From Hyphomicrobium sp. 12-62-95 (lineage in GTDB: Bacteria > Pseudomonadota > Alphaproteobacteria > Rhizobiales > Hyphomicrobiaceae): a DNA stretch of 64,000 nucleotides. Numbering within the stretch: position 1 is the first letter of the stretch; each line of letters begins with the position of its first letter. Below are positions 17,292 through 24,200 of this stretch, piece by piece. The notes beneath the pieces were generated by a model. The model was not told where the DNA came from, ran no database searches, and saw only the letters and a program-made list of their open reading frames with translations. The position numbers and the translations under genes were made by a program. The DNA lies in NCBI GenBank assembly GCA_002279935.1, contig NCCZ01000021.1, positions 1 through 64,000 on the forward strand, given 5' to 3'.

Positions 17292-17696
17292 CAAACACCT
17301 TTGACTTCGTGAAAAGGACTGGGGGGTGATGGCTTCCAATTGGACAATTGATCGTCACCCGGTGGTTTGTTCTTGGTAGGTCTAGTTCTCCGGCCTTCTC
17401 ACTAATCGACGGCGTGGTTGTTATCTGCCAACGAGGCGAAGTCGCCGCATGGTCGGCTTTGGGTCACCTGCTGCCGTTTAGCGTGGTAGCTCATTTGTCC
17501 GGTGGCCAACCAAGACCGACTGGACCATAGACTATTCCCACAACGTTTGCCCATCTCCGCTTCTGTATAGAAACTGATTGGATCTACGTGTGAGATTCCA
17601 GGAAAATAATCCTGACATGGTTGAATGAAATGTCGGATAATATTTCTTATGGAAATAACCTGAATAAATGATCTAGCCATCTACGATGGCAGGACA
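17292..17696. other. Intergenic gap, no gene supported
   Basis: About 400 bp. Open frames on both strands lack start context and recognisable sequence. The right half is AT-rich. It marks the change from the metabolic cluster to toxin-antitoxin type cargo. Confidence 0.4.
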
Positions 17697-18302
17697 TTAT
17701 GGCTGCCTTACTGATCGAGGTAGGCTTCGGCAGAGCGATGCACGCTCAGGGCCAAGAAGCTCTTGGATCCAAGCATGATGTGAAGGCAAAACCTGCATTC
17801 GGCTTTGCTGGAGAGCACAAAACACTACATCGGCGAGATTGCTCGCCAGCGCACGCTCAACGATTGGATTGCAAAACAGCTCCACGCTCGAGAGCGATAC
17901 TGCGGCGGCAGTCTGCTGCGCCAGGCGCCGCCCCTTATCCTCATCAATGACGGCAACACCGCTCAATTCAAAGGCGAGCGCGATGGTGGCGGCTTCGCCA
18001 TCCTCGAGCGTCATCGCTGAAGGCCCGACCGTCAAAGACTCAAACAGATCGATACCAACGGCGCTGATGTCTTGCCGCCGAACGACATCCTGTCCGATCA
18101 GGTTCTCCAAGGCTTCGAAGTCCCGGCGACCGTGTCTCGCTCCTCGCTTTAGCTCCTCATAGACGTCTTGAGGAACGATAAAGTCGCGCTGAAGCGCTGA
18201 CAGGATTTCCATCGCAGCACCGGAGCCATTGAGATTAATGACCGCGCTGGCATCGAGCATGATTGGCAGGGCCGCATCAGGCCAGGAGCTCGGGGGCGTC
18301 AT
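17697..18302 (-). CDS. PIN-domain protein, probable toxin ribonuclease
   Basis: About 201 residues from the ATG at 18302 (GGAAGGGAG upstream). PIN fold acidic residues are visible: LDASAVINL near 17 (first Asp), VYEELKRG (Glu), DGEAATIALAFE near 100, and AVIDEDKGRRLA near 115. PIN toxins cleave RNA using magnesium. About 70 residues after the PIN core have no recognised family. The start lies 26 bp inside the preceding ImmA-like gene, so the two are translated as a pair. That neighbour may be the antitoxin partner; a typical VapB is absent. Confidence 0.75.
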   Translation of the reverse strand: MTPPSSWPDAALPIMLDASAVINLNGSGAAMEILSALQRDFIVPQDVYEELKRGARHGRRDFEALENLIGQDVVRRQDISAVGIDLFESLTVGPSAMTLEDGEAATIALAFELSGVAVIDEDKGRRLAQQTAAAVSLSSVELFCNPIVERALASNLADVVFCALQQSRMQVLPSHHAWIQELLGPERASLCRSLPRSVRQP

Positions 18303-18918
18303 CGCCGTTGCTCCCTTCCAGCTCAGCATCTTGCAGAATGCGCCTCAGTTCCACACGATTGACATTCAGGAGTTCTGCGATCTGCCCCTCACTCAACAAC
18401 CCCTGGCGCCATGCTGCTGAAGCCAGCAAAGCCAGTCGCGATCCAACGACAGCTTGAGCATCGATGGCCCGCTCATCCGGTCCAAGCCGATCACCTAAAA
18501 CCTCGCGTTCCTGCTCATCGGTAATCCTGCCGTTGCTCTCGAACCAATCCCAAGCCCCTGCTCGCACCAACTTCAGTTCTTCAAGCCTGCGCACCAAAGC
18601 TTCGCGGGATACGCTGAAGATGTGCGCCAGCAGGATCACATGCTGCCGCAACAGGCGCTTCGAGCCTGCCGTCATCTCCTGGAACTGCTCTTTGACGGTT
18701 CGGGCTGGCATCATAAAGCAGCGCGAGAAGGCGTGGGCGTATCGTTCTTCCCGCGTTTCTTCAGACTTGTTTCTATCGAGCACCTCTGCAGGCTGGCGCG
18801 TTACCAGATGACCTGCTTCATGCGCCGCCGATAAGTTTCTACGGCCCCGTCTGTGGTGACAGGCCTGTGATCTGCATGCACCGAAACAGAGGCTTGTTTT
18901 AAAGGCTACAATGCACAC
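18277..18918 (-). CDS. ImmA/IrrE-like Zn metallopeptidase, N-terminus uncertain
   Basis: Up to 213 residues. LSAAHEAGHLV supplies the HExxH zinc motif and EETREERYAHAFSRCFMMP the downstream Glu and the 'FxMP' ending of ImmA/IrrE proteases, which cleave XRE repressors. A C-terminal half (VKEQFQEMTAG..., RRLEELKLVRAG) resembles the helical extension in COG2856 proteins. The only upstream start is a GTG at 18918 that touches a palindromic operator at 18921 and lacks a ribosome site. The sequence before RRNLSAAHE is unlike the usual XRE or linker region. It may be 5' truncated. Co-transcribed with the PIN gene and divergent from the XRE-Fic fusion. Confidence 0.65.
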   Translation of the reverse strand: MCIVAFKTSLCFGACRSQACHHRRGRRNLSAAHEAGHLVTRQPAEVLDRNKSEETREERYAHAFSRCFMMPARTVKEQFQEMTAGSKRLLRQHVILLAHIFSVSREALVRRLEELKLVRAGAWDWFESNGRITDEQEREVLGDRLGPDERAIDAQAVVGSRLALLASAAWRQGLLSEGQIAELLNVNRVELRRILQDAELEGSNGDDAPELLA

Positions 18919-18920
18919 TT

Positions 18921-19004
18921 GACAATCAATCGATTGTCATTCTTGCTCTTATCGTCAATTTTTTTGATGTCAGCTAGAAAGATAGTGACAATCATTTGAT
19001 TGCC
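18921..19004. promoter_or_regulatory. Two matching operators between divergent TA-type genes
   Basis: GACAATC-AATC-GATTGTC at 18921-18938 is a perfect palindrome with four-base spacer. GACAATC-ATTT-GATTGCC at 18987-19004 is the same with one mismatch. Their centres are 66 bp apart. Likely autoregulatory sites for the XRE domain of the adjacent fusion protein, controlling both directions. Confidence 0.75.
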
Positions 19005-19040
19005 GTGTTATTGACTAATGACAACTGGATAGATGACCAC

Positions 19041-19823
19041 ATGAAAGAGTCCCTCAGCACCATCCGCGATGCGATTGACGCCCAACGTCCGGTCCTGCTT
19101 CCCGTCAGGCAAGTTCAAAGACCTCCGCTGGGATGGATCGCGACGGTACGGTCCGCCTTAGGCATGTCCCAACAGATACTGGCCAACAGACTTAAGGTCG
19201 CCAAGCAACGTGTTTCCAGGCTTGAAGCCCGCGAAATCACCGGTGAAACAACCTTGGCCCAGATGCGCGAAGCGGCCGACGCTCTGGGCTGCGATTTCGT
19301 TTACGTCTTCGTTCCCAGAGTGCCATTGCAGGAGTTTGTATCGCGCCGCGCCGAAGGCCTTGCCCGGCGCGAACTCGCCGCCGTTGAACGCACCATGCAG
19401 CTCGAAGATCAGGAAACACCCATCACAGATCAACGTGTTCTTGGCGAGGTCTGGACCTGGGCGGGGCAATATCGCCTCAACGACGTCAATATCGGCAACA
19501 CAGCACCTCATCAAATCGAGGTTGCGGTTCATCAAGTGTTCGACGATGCCCGCGCCTGGATCGAATACAAGTCCTTTGAGCCGGCTGAGATCGCGATCCG
19601 CCTTCATCACCGCTTGGTCCTCATCCACCCGTTCGTCAACGGAAACGGCCGATCAACGCGTTTGATGGCAGATGTCGCTGCCAAAAGTCTTGGGCTAAAG
19701 CCCTTCACCTGGGGAGCGGACTCTCTTGCAGAAACGGGCGAGGCAAGAGCAGCATATGTCGCCGCTCTTAAAGCCGCCGACAATCACGATCTCGATCCCC
19801 TGCTTGCGTTCGCTCAGTCCTAA
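19041..19823 (+). CDS. Fused mobile mystery protein A-B: XRE domain plus Fic
   Basis: 260 residues from the ATG at 19041; a TTG at 18996 falls inside the operator and is rejected. Residues 1-125 match mobile mystery protein A: an XRE helix-turn-helix (LGMSQQILANRLKVAKQRVSR) ending in the MmpA tail AVERTMQLEDQ. The sequence then passes straight into the Fic half of mobile mystery protein B (GEVWTWAGQYR near 138, Fic core HPFVNGNGRSTR at 196-207, SLAETGEARAAYVAALKAADN). The usual MmpB N-terminal part of about 60 residues is missing, so this looks like an in-frame deletion that joined two genes. Catalytic Fic residues are intact. The XRE half may be both repressor and inhibitor. Confidence 0.8.
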   Translation: MKESLSTIRDAIDAQRPVLLPVRQVQRPPLGWIATVRSALGMSQQILANRLKVAKQRVSRLEAREITGETTLAQMREAADALGCDFVYVFVPRVPLQEFVSRRAEGLARRELAAVERTMQLEDQETPITDQRVLGEVWTWAGQYRLNDVNIGNTAPHQIEVAVHQVFDDARAWIEYKSFEPAEIAIRLHHRLVLIHPFVNGNGRSTRLMADVAAKSLGLKPFTWGADSLAETGEARAAYVAALKAADNHDLDPLLAFAQS

Positions 19824-19965
19824 GCCTTGCCAATTTGTCAGGCTCCTCATGACAGGAAAACGCTGCCGATTTCATGTGCCGGGGGGTATTCTGGTAAAGG
19901 CACAAATGAGCCGCCCAAACTATCTGGCTTTGGATGGGCGCCTCAGACCCAATATACGCTGATCT

Positions 19966-20361
19966 TTAAACGAGCCTCTTTTCCAGACTGACCTTGCGCT
20001 TCGTCCAATCCGGCATGATGCGCGTCAGAAGCTTGTAGAATTCCGGTCCGTGGTGATGATGAACCCGGTGGCAAAGCTCGTGCACGATGACACAATCGAT
20101 TTCATGTGGGGCCGCCTGGACGAGCCTGCGATTGAGAACGAGCCGGCCACCTGCACTCATCGAACCCCAACGGGCTGACATTTGACGAACGATAACCCCC
20201 GTAGGCATGATTGCTTGCGGGTCAGGAAACCTATCAGCGCAAGCAACCAGCCTCGCTGTGAATTGCCCGCGTGCCCGGTCTTTGTACCAGCCTTCGAGTT
20301 GCGCCTCGATGAGATCCGATCCCGATGGGCGGTGGGCGTAAAGTTCGACCGAGACAATCGC
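19966..20361 (-). pseudogene. 5'-truncated YgjP/DUF45-type metallopeptidase
   Basis: The frame reads YKDRARGQFTARLVACADRFP, then MSARWGSMSAGGRLVLNRRL and VIVHELCHRVHHHHGPEFY, the C-terminal two thirds of a YgjP/SprT-like zinc peptidase (HExxH plus third ligand). In the family an N-terminal half of about 100 residues precedes this. Here a TAG at 20362-20364 interrupts the frame and no start codon with a ribosome site exists before the internal ATG at 20208. Either a remnant or an 80-residue product beginning at 20208. Confidence 0.65.
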
Positions 20362-20494
20362 CTATACGCTGCGGGTCTTTGTGCCACTCGGAGACTCGGC
20401 TCCAGCGCTGCTGTCCAAGCTCTTCAAAGACTTTCCGCCCCAAACCGAGAGGGAGAGAGAGAGCGGATCCTCCATACAGTGACAGGAGGACATC

Positions 20495-21499
20495 ATGAAG
20501 CGACTGGACTTTATTCGTCAACAACTCGCCAGCCAAGCGCTGGCCGTTTGCCAGACTTATCTCCCCAATGGCCGCCGCAATGGTCAGTATTGGGTTGTGG
20601 GGGATGTCGATGGCAATCCCGGGCGAAGCCTTTACGTCAGGCTCACCGGACGCGCGGGCAAATGGACCGATAGTGCGACAGGAGAGCACGGCGATCTGCT
20701 CGACATAATCGCCCATAACGGCCGCCATAGCTCTTTTTCAGACACGTTATCCGAAGCAGAGCGTTTCTTATCCTTGCCGCGCCTTCTCAACACCGTGCCT
20801 GTACCCTCGCAAAACTCTGATCGGCAGGATGCTGCGCGCCGACTGTTCGCCGCCTCACAACCCCTCAAGGGCACAGCAGCCGCGCTCTATCTGCAGGCGC
20901 GAGGCCTTACAGATGTATTGCAATACGATGCGTTGCGTTTTCATCCAAAATGCTACGGACGAAGCGGCTCATCGCAGAGGCACATCTATCCAGCCTTTAT
21001 TGCAGCCATCACCGATCTCCGGGGGGACCTTACCGGGGTTCACCGCACCTTCCTCTCTTTGAGTGAGCCCACCAAAGCTCCGATCACCGAACCCAAGCGA
21101 TCATTGGGACGCATGATGGGCCATGGCGTTCGGTTCGGGATTGCCAACGATGTTCTTCTGGCCGGGGAGGGATTGGAAACCGTCCTTTCCTTGCACAGCC
21201 TTTTGCCATGGATCCCTGCTGTCGCAGCCCTCACAGCCACACATCTGGCACGCCTCGAATTGCCCAGCACATTGGCTCGGCTCTATATCGCCCGCGATAA
21301 CGACAAGGCGGGCCTCACCGCCTGGAACACCCTCTCCTCACGGGCCATAACACTCGGCGTCCAGCCTCTCCCCCTCATTCCACGGCTCAAGGACTGGAAT
21401 GACGATCTTCTCTGTTTCGGTCGCGATCATACTATCGCACTGGCGCGGTCCCAGTTGGCCTTTATCGACAAAGCATCGAAGGCGGCTCGATCTTCTTGA
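20495..21499 (+). CDS. Toprim-domain protein of mobile elements
   Basis: 334 residues with a strong AGGAGG leader. N-terminal part (about 1-75) resembles the zinc-free DUF7146/primase-like region of plasmid Toprim proteins (YWVVGDVDG, GKWTDSATGEHGDLLDI). The C-terminal Toprim fold has GEGLETV (224-230) and ARDNDKAG (266-273), the acidic metal-binding motifs of primases and topoisomerases. Such proteins are common in conjugative plasmids and ICEs of Proteobacteria; primase activity on incoming single strands is plausible but unproven. First gene of the mobility block; its leader carries an unusual GAGAGGGAGAGAGAGAG tract. Confidence 0.85.
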   Translation: MKRLDFIRQQLASQALAVCQTYLPNGRRNGQYWVVGDVDGNPGRSLYVRLTGRAGKWTDSATGEHGDLLDIIAHNGRHSSFSDTLSEAERFLSLPRLLNTVPVPSQNSDRQDAARRLFAASQPLKGTAAALYLQARGLTDVLQYDALRFHPKCYGRSGSSQRHIYPAFIAAITDLRGDLTGVHRTFLSLSEPTKAPITEPKRSLGRMMGHGVRFGIANDVLLAGEGLETVLSLHSLLPWIPAVAALTATHLARLELPSTLARLYIARDNDKAGLTAWNTLSSRAITLGVQPLPLIPRLKDWNDDLLCFGRDHTIALARSQLAFIDKASKAARSS

Positions 21500-21661
21500 T
21501 GTACGCGCGCGGAACCGCGGGCCTTTTACACACGCGATCATGCCAGAGCCGGCACGGGGTCAACCCTTGCGGGTCGGACGCTGCGCGCCGCCTTGCGCGT
21601 CCCTGTGGGCCGCGCAGCGGTGACTCCCGCTAACCGGCTCCGGCAAGAGGATCGCGTAAAG

Positions 21662-21680
21662 GCCGCGGATGGTCCGCGGC
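21662..21680 (+). promoter_or_regulatory. Leader hairpin before the DUF2493 gene
   Basis: GCCGCGGA, three-base loop, TCCGCGGC, ending 23 bp before the ATG. One of a series of GC-rich leader hairpins in this block. This one lacks the downstream GAGAGAG tract. Confidence 0.6.
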
Positions 21681-21703
21681 TTAGCATTCTCAAGGAGAAA
21701 ATC

Positions 21704-22645
21704 ATGTCACCATTCGATCATTCCGCTCTTCCCGATACCGGAGCCTCAGCGACCGCTCACGTCATGGAAGGCCTCGAAACCTTTGGCTATACGCCCAATG
21801 CCGAAGACATCGACCAGCGCCCAGCGCCTGAACCCGAAGATCTCGATGGGGCTTTGTCAGCCATGTATCAGATCTTCTCTGATACTTTATCGGAGACCTG
21901 TCTTGAGCCCGATCTCGAAGACGTGCTCTGGCAGCTGACAAGCGTCTTTCACCGTAAATCCCTCGCTGTGCAGCGTCAGCTCGATGACAATGAAGCCCGT
22001 CAACGCTCATCTCAGGATCAGCAGGATGGCTCTGAAATCCGCTCCGTTGAACTCGAGAACCTCATTGCCCAGGGTCAACTGGCCCTGCAGCGCCGCGATG
22101 CCTTCGAGGCCTGCCGCGATATGGCCGCTGAACACTTCCAGGCCATTACCGGCTCTGTTTGGAAACCCCGCTCCGGCACCATGGCGAACCGCAAATCCAT
22201 GACGGCCTCGGTCATTGATAGCCGCGACTTCATCAACGCCAAGAAATATCAGGAAACCCATACGCTCACGCCTCCGGGTACCCTCATTGCGATCTCTGGC
22301 GGCACCAAATTCAACAATGTCGATTTGATCTTCTCCAAGCTCGATGCCCTGCTCGCCCGCTTCCCCGATATGATCCTCATTCATGGCGGGTATCATGAAG
22401 GTGCCGATCACATTGCCTCGCTCTGGGCCCGCAACCGCAATGTCACTGAGATGCCCTTCAAGCCGGACTTCAAGCGCTTCGGTGCCTCGCGCGCCGGCTT
22501 TGTCCGCAATGATGAGATCATCAAACTGCGCCCCCGTGGGATCCTCGTATTCGATGGCACCGGTGTTCAGCATCAAATCGCACGCGAAGCCAAAAAGGCT
22601 GGCATCCCGCTCAATGACTACCGCACTGAACAAGACCATCGTTAA
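21704..22645 (+). CDS. DUF2493 (SLOG-type) protein
   Basis: 313 residues from the ATG at 21704 with AAGGAGAAAATC before it; upstream in-frame codons are leader. The last 120 residues form a DUF2493 domain: GTLIAISGGTKFNNVDLIF near 195, LIHGGYHEGADHIASLWA near 230, DEIIKLRPRGILVFDGTG near 275. This Rossmann-like SLOG fold is thought to bind nucleotide-derived ligands. The N-terminal 190 residues are acidic and helical with no recognised domain. Found in plasmid accessory operons across alphaproteobacteria beside DUF2958 and ParB-like genes, as here. Followed by a terminator. Confidence 0.87.
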   Translation: MSPFDHSALPDTGASATAHVMEGLETFGYTPNAEDIDQRPAPEPEDLDGALSAMYQIFSDTLSETCLEPDLEDVLWQLTSVFHRKSLAVQRQLDDNEARQRSSQDQQDGSEIRSVELENLIAQGQLALQRRDAFEACRDMAAEHFQAITGSVWKPRSGTMANRKSMTASVIDSRDFINAKKYQETHTLTPPGTLIAISGGTKFNNVDLIFSKLDALLARFPDMILIHGGYHEGADHIASLWARNRNVTEMPFKPDFKRFGASRAGFVRNDEIIKLRPRGILVFDGTGVQHQIAREAKKAGIPLNDYRTEQDHR

Positions 22646-22671
22646 AGCCCGATCTCATCGCCTGTCTCGAG

Positions 22672-22704
22672 GCCCTGAGCGCTCCGGCGCTCGGGGCTTT
22701 TTTT
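22672..22704 (+). terminator. Rho-independent terminator
   Basis: GCCCTGAGCG, six-base loop, CGCTCGGGGC, then seven Ts, 26 bp after the DUF2493 stop. One T-G pair in the stem. Confidence 0.88.
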
Positions 22705-22848
22705 GGCTCTTCTGAACTAAAGCGCCAACAAGTCCCTGTACTGCAGCCGTCCAAGCGAAGCGAGAGATAGAGCGGGGCTTTTTGAGGGAGCACGAGCCCG
22801 CACGGGAGCGCGGGAGCGTATGTCCACCCACAACAACAGGAGCCTTCC

Positions 22849-23310
22849 ATGACGAACACCTCACCAGGCGATTTTATGACTGCCACCGATCTTGCCGCTC
22901 ACGCGCCCCTCGGCGCTGTGATCCGATTCTCCGATTTCACACCGGCCCCTCCTCTCCGCTTCAAGCGCAAGCATGCCGAGTGGGCGCGTAATAACAGCAT
23001 CGGACGATTGATCTCCATACACAAAGGAACATCGCCTTCGGACACGACCATAACACTTCACATGGGCGATTACGGGAGCCACGGGATCATCGTGATCTCA
23101 ACCCGTAAGACGTTCATGGGCACGAGCGCACTGCGATTTGCCATCACGGAGCGGCCACTCCCAGGATCCGTCGGCATCATCAAGGACCATGGCGCCGAGC
23201 GCGAGCTTCTCCATCTCGCCTTGAGTCTTGAAGCCGCCCAAAGCTGGCTCGCTTCAAACCCGTATAGCGACGCAACGCTCCAGCCTTATCCCCTGCCATC
23301 AGCGGCCTAG
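22849..23310 (+). CDS. Conserved-type plasmid hypothetical protein
   Basis: 153 residues, start supported by AACAGGAGCC upstream. No domain recognised. The sequence is soluble and beta-rich in the middle (GRLISIHKG, TITLHMGDYGSHGIIVIST), with a helical tail. Its leader has CCCGC/GCGGG pairing and a GCGAGAGATAGAGCG tract like other leaders in the block. Monocistronic between a terminator and another leader. Function unknown. Confidence 0.7.
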   Translation: MTNTSPGDFMTATDLAAHAPLGAVIRFSDFTPAPPLRFKRKHAEWARNNSIGRLISIHKGTSPSDTTITLHMGDYGSHGIIVISTRKTFMGTSALRFAITERPLPGSVGIIKDHGAERELLHLALSLEAAQSWLASNPYSDATLQPYPLPSAA

Positions 23311-23386
23311 ATATGAGCACAAACCGCCAGGAGCCACTGATCGCAGCATCGATCTCCACATCGAGCCCTCGGCTTGGAGCACCATC

Positions 23387-23548
23387 ATGAAGTCAACGGG
23401 CGGCGCTTGCAGCGCCGCCCTCTCCACCCTCTCCACATGGGCGGTCGATAGCGAGCGGCTGCGTCACGTCCGGATCATCATCACAGAATCGGATTGCGAA
23501 CTCTCTGCCACCTACAGCAGCCACAAAGACGACCCTAAGACCTCTTGA
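23387..23548 (+). CDS. Possible small protein, uncertain start
   Basis: 53 residues from the ATG at 23387 (MKSTGGACSAALSTLS); the reading frame is open further upstream (DLHIEPSAWSTI) but overlaps the preceding gene and has no better start. WAVDSERLRHVRIIITESDCELSATYS looks protein-like. No ribosome site is obvious. Kept as tentative. Confidence 0.35.
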   Translation: MKSTGGACSAALSTLSTWAVDSERLRHVRIIITESDCELSATYSSHKDDPKTS

Positions 23549-23622
23549 TGGTCGCCGTCTGGCACGACGCTGAAAGCCGCTTCTCCTTCCACACGTAAAA
23601 CAATCGAAAGAGCGAGAGAACT

Positions 23623-23660
23623 TCGCCGGCGGGGCAAGGCCCGCGGCGATCGAGAGAGAT
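23623..23660 (+). promoter_or_regulatory. Leader hairpin plus GAGAGAG before DUF2958 gene
   Basis: TCGCCGGCGGG (23623-23633) pairs with CCCGCGGCGA (23640-23649) apart from one bulge, followed directly by TCGAGAGAGATC. A second GAGCGAGAGAA precedes the hairpin. Located 50-75 bp before the start codon. Confidence 0.65.
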
Positions 23661-23696
23661 CAGTGGGCTGCAACCCAAGACCAAAAGGATCTCCTC

Positions 23697-24092
23697 ATGA
23701 AACTGCTGACCAAAGCCCAATTCGATAAACTGCTCGACAATGGGCGCCTCCAAGCTCCGCTCAAAGGGACGGAAGGGGAATTGGACTTCGCCCCCGTCGT
23801 CAAACTCTTCAACGCCTATGGTGCAGGCACCTGGCTCCTGACTGAGCTTGATCCCGATGAACCCGACATGGCGTGGGCTTTGGCCGATCTCGGCGTGGGA
23901 TGCGCCGAGTTTGGCACAGTGAGCTTATCGGAACTGGCAGCCCTCAAGCACCCGCTCGGGTTTTCGCTCATCGAACGCGATCGCAACTGGGAAGCGAGCG
24001 CACCCATCTCAGCCTATATCCGCGCCTCCCAAGAGGCCGGACACATCATCGACCATCTCCCGGCTGAACTGCGTCCCGCCCAAACGCTCTAG
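23697..24092 (+). CDS. DUF2958 protein
   Basis: 131 residues. KLLTKAQFDKLLDNG at the N-terminus, then PVVKLFNAYGAGTWLLTELDPDEPDMAWALADLG (seen in pieces at 28-68) and FGTVSLSELA are the standard DUF2958 pattern. These proteins are very common next to plasmid ParB, ArdC and DUF2493 genes and have no established activity. Start set by AAAAGGATC before the ATG. The gene lies between two hairpin-GAGAGAG leaders, so it is probably transcribed on its own. Confidence 0.88.
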   Translation: MKLLTKAQFDKLLDNGRLQAPLKGTEGELDFAPVVKLFNAYGAGTWLLTELDPDEPDMAWALADLGVGCAEFGTVSLSELAALKHPLGFSLIERDRNWEASAPISAYIRASQEAGHIIDHLPAELRPAQTL

Positions 24093-24112
24093 TTTCGCGA
24101 GAAGAGTTCAAG

Positions 24113-24147
24113 CGTTCCCGGGTCAAGCCCGGGAGCGTTCGAGAGAG
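24113..24147 (+). promoter_or_regulatory. Leader hairpin plus GAGAGAG before parB-like gene
   Basis: CGTTCCCGGG (24113-24122), five-base loop, CCCGGGAGCG (24128-24137), then TTCGAGAGAG. No T-run follows, so it is not an ordinary terminator of the preceding gene. Confidence 0.65.
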
Positions 24148-24200
24148 TGCGCAAAATCTGAGCGCTCCAAACATTTTTAGAAAACGAAAGGACATGACCC

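Noticed and set aside
18996..19040. TTG start for the XRE-Fic fusion
   Set aside because: The codon lies inside the second palindromic operator and has no ribosome site.
24113..24147. Hairpin after the DUF2958 gene as a terminator
   Set aside because: No T-run follows; instead the GAGAGAG tract shared with other leaders follows, so it was listed as a leader element.
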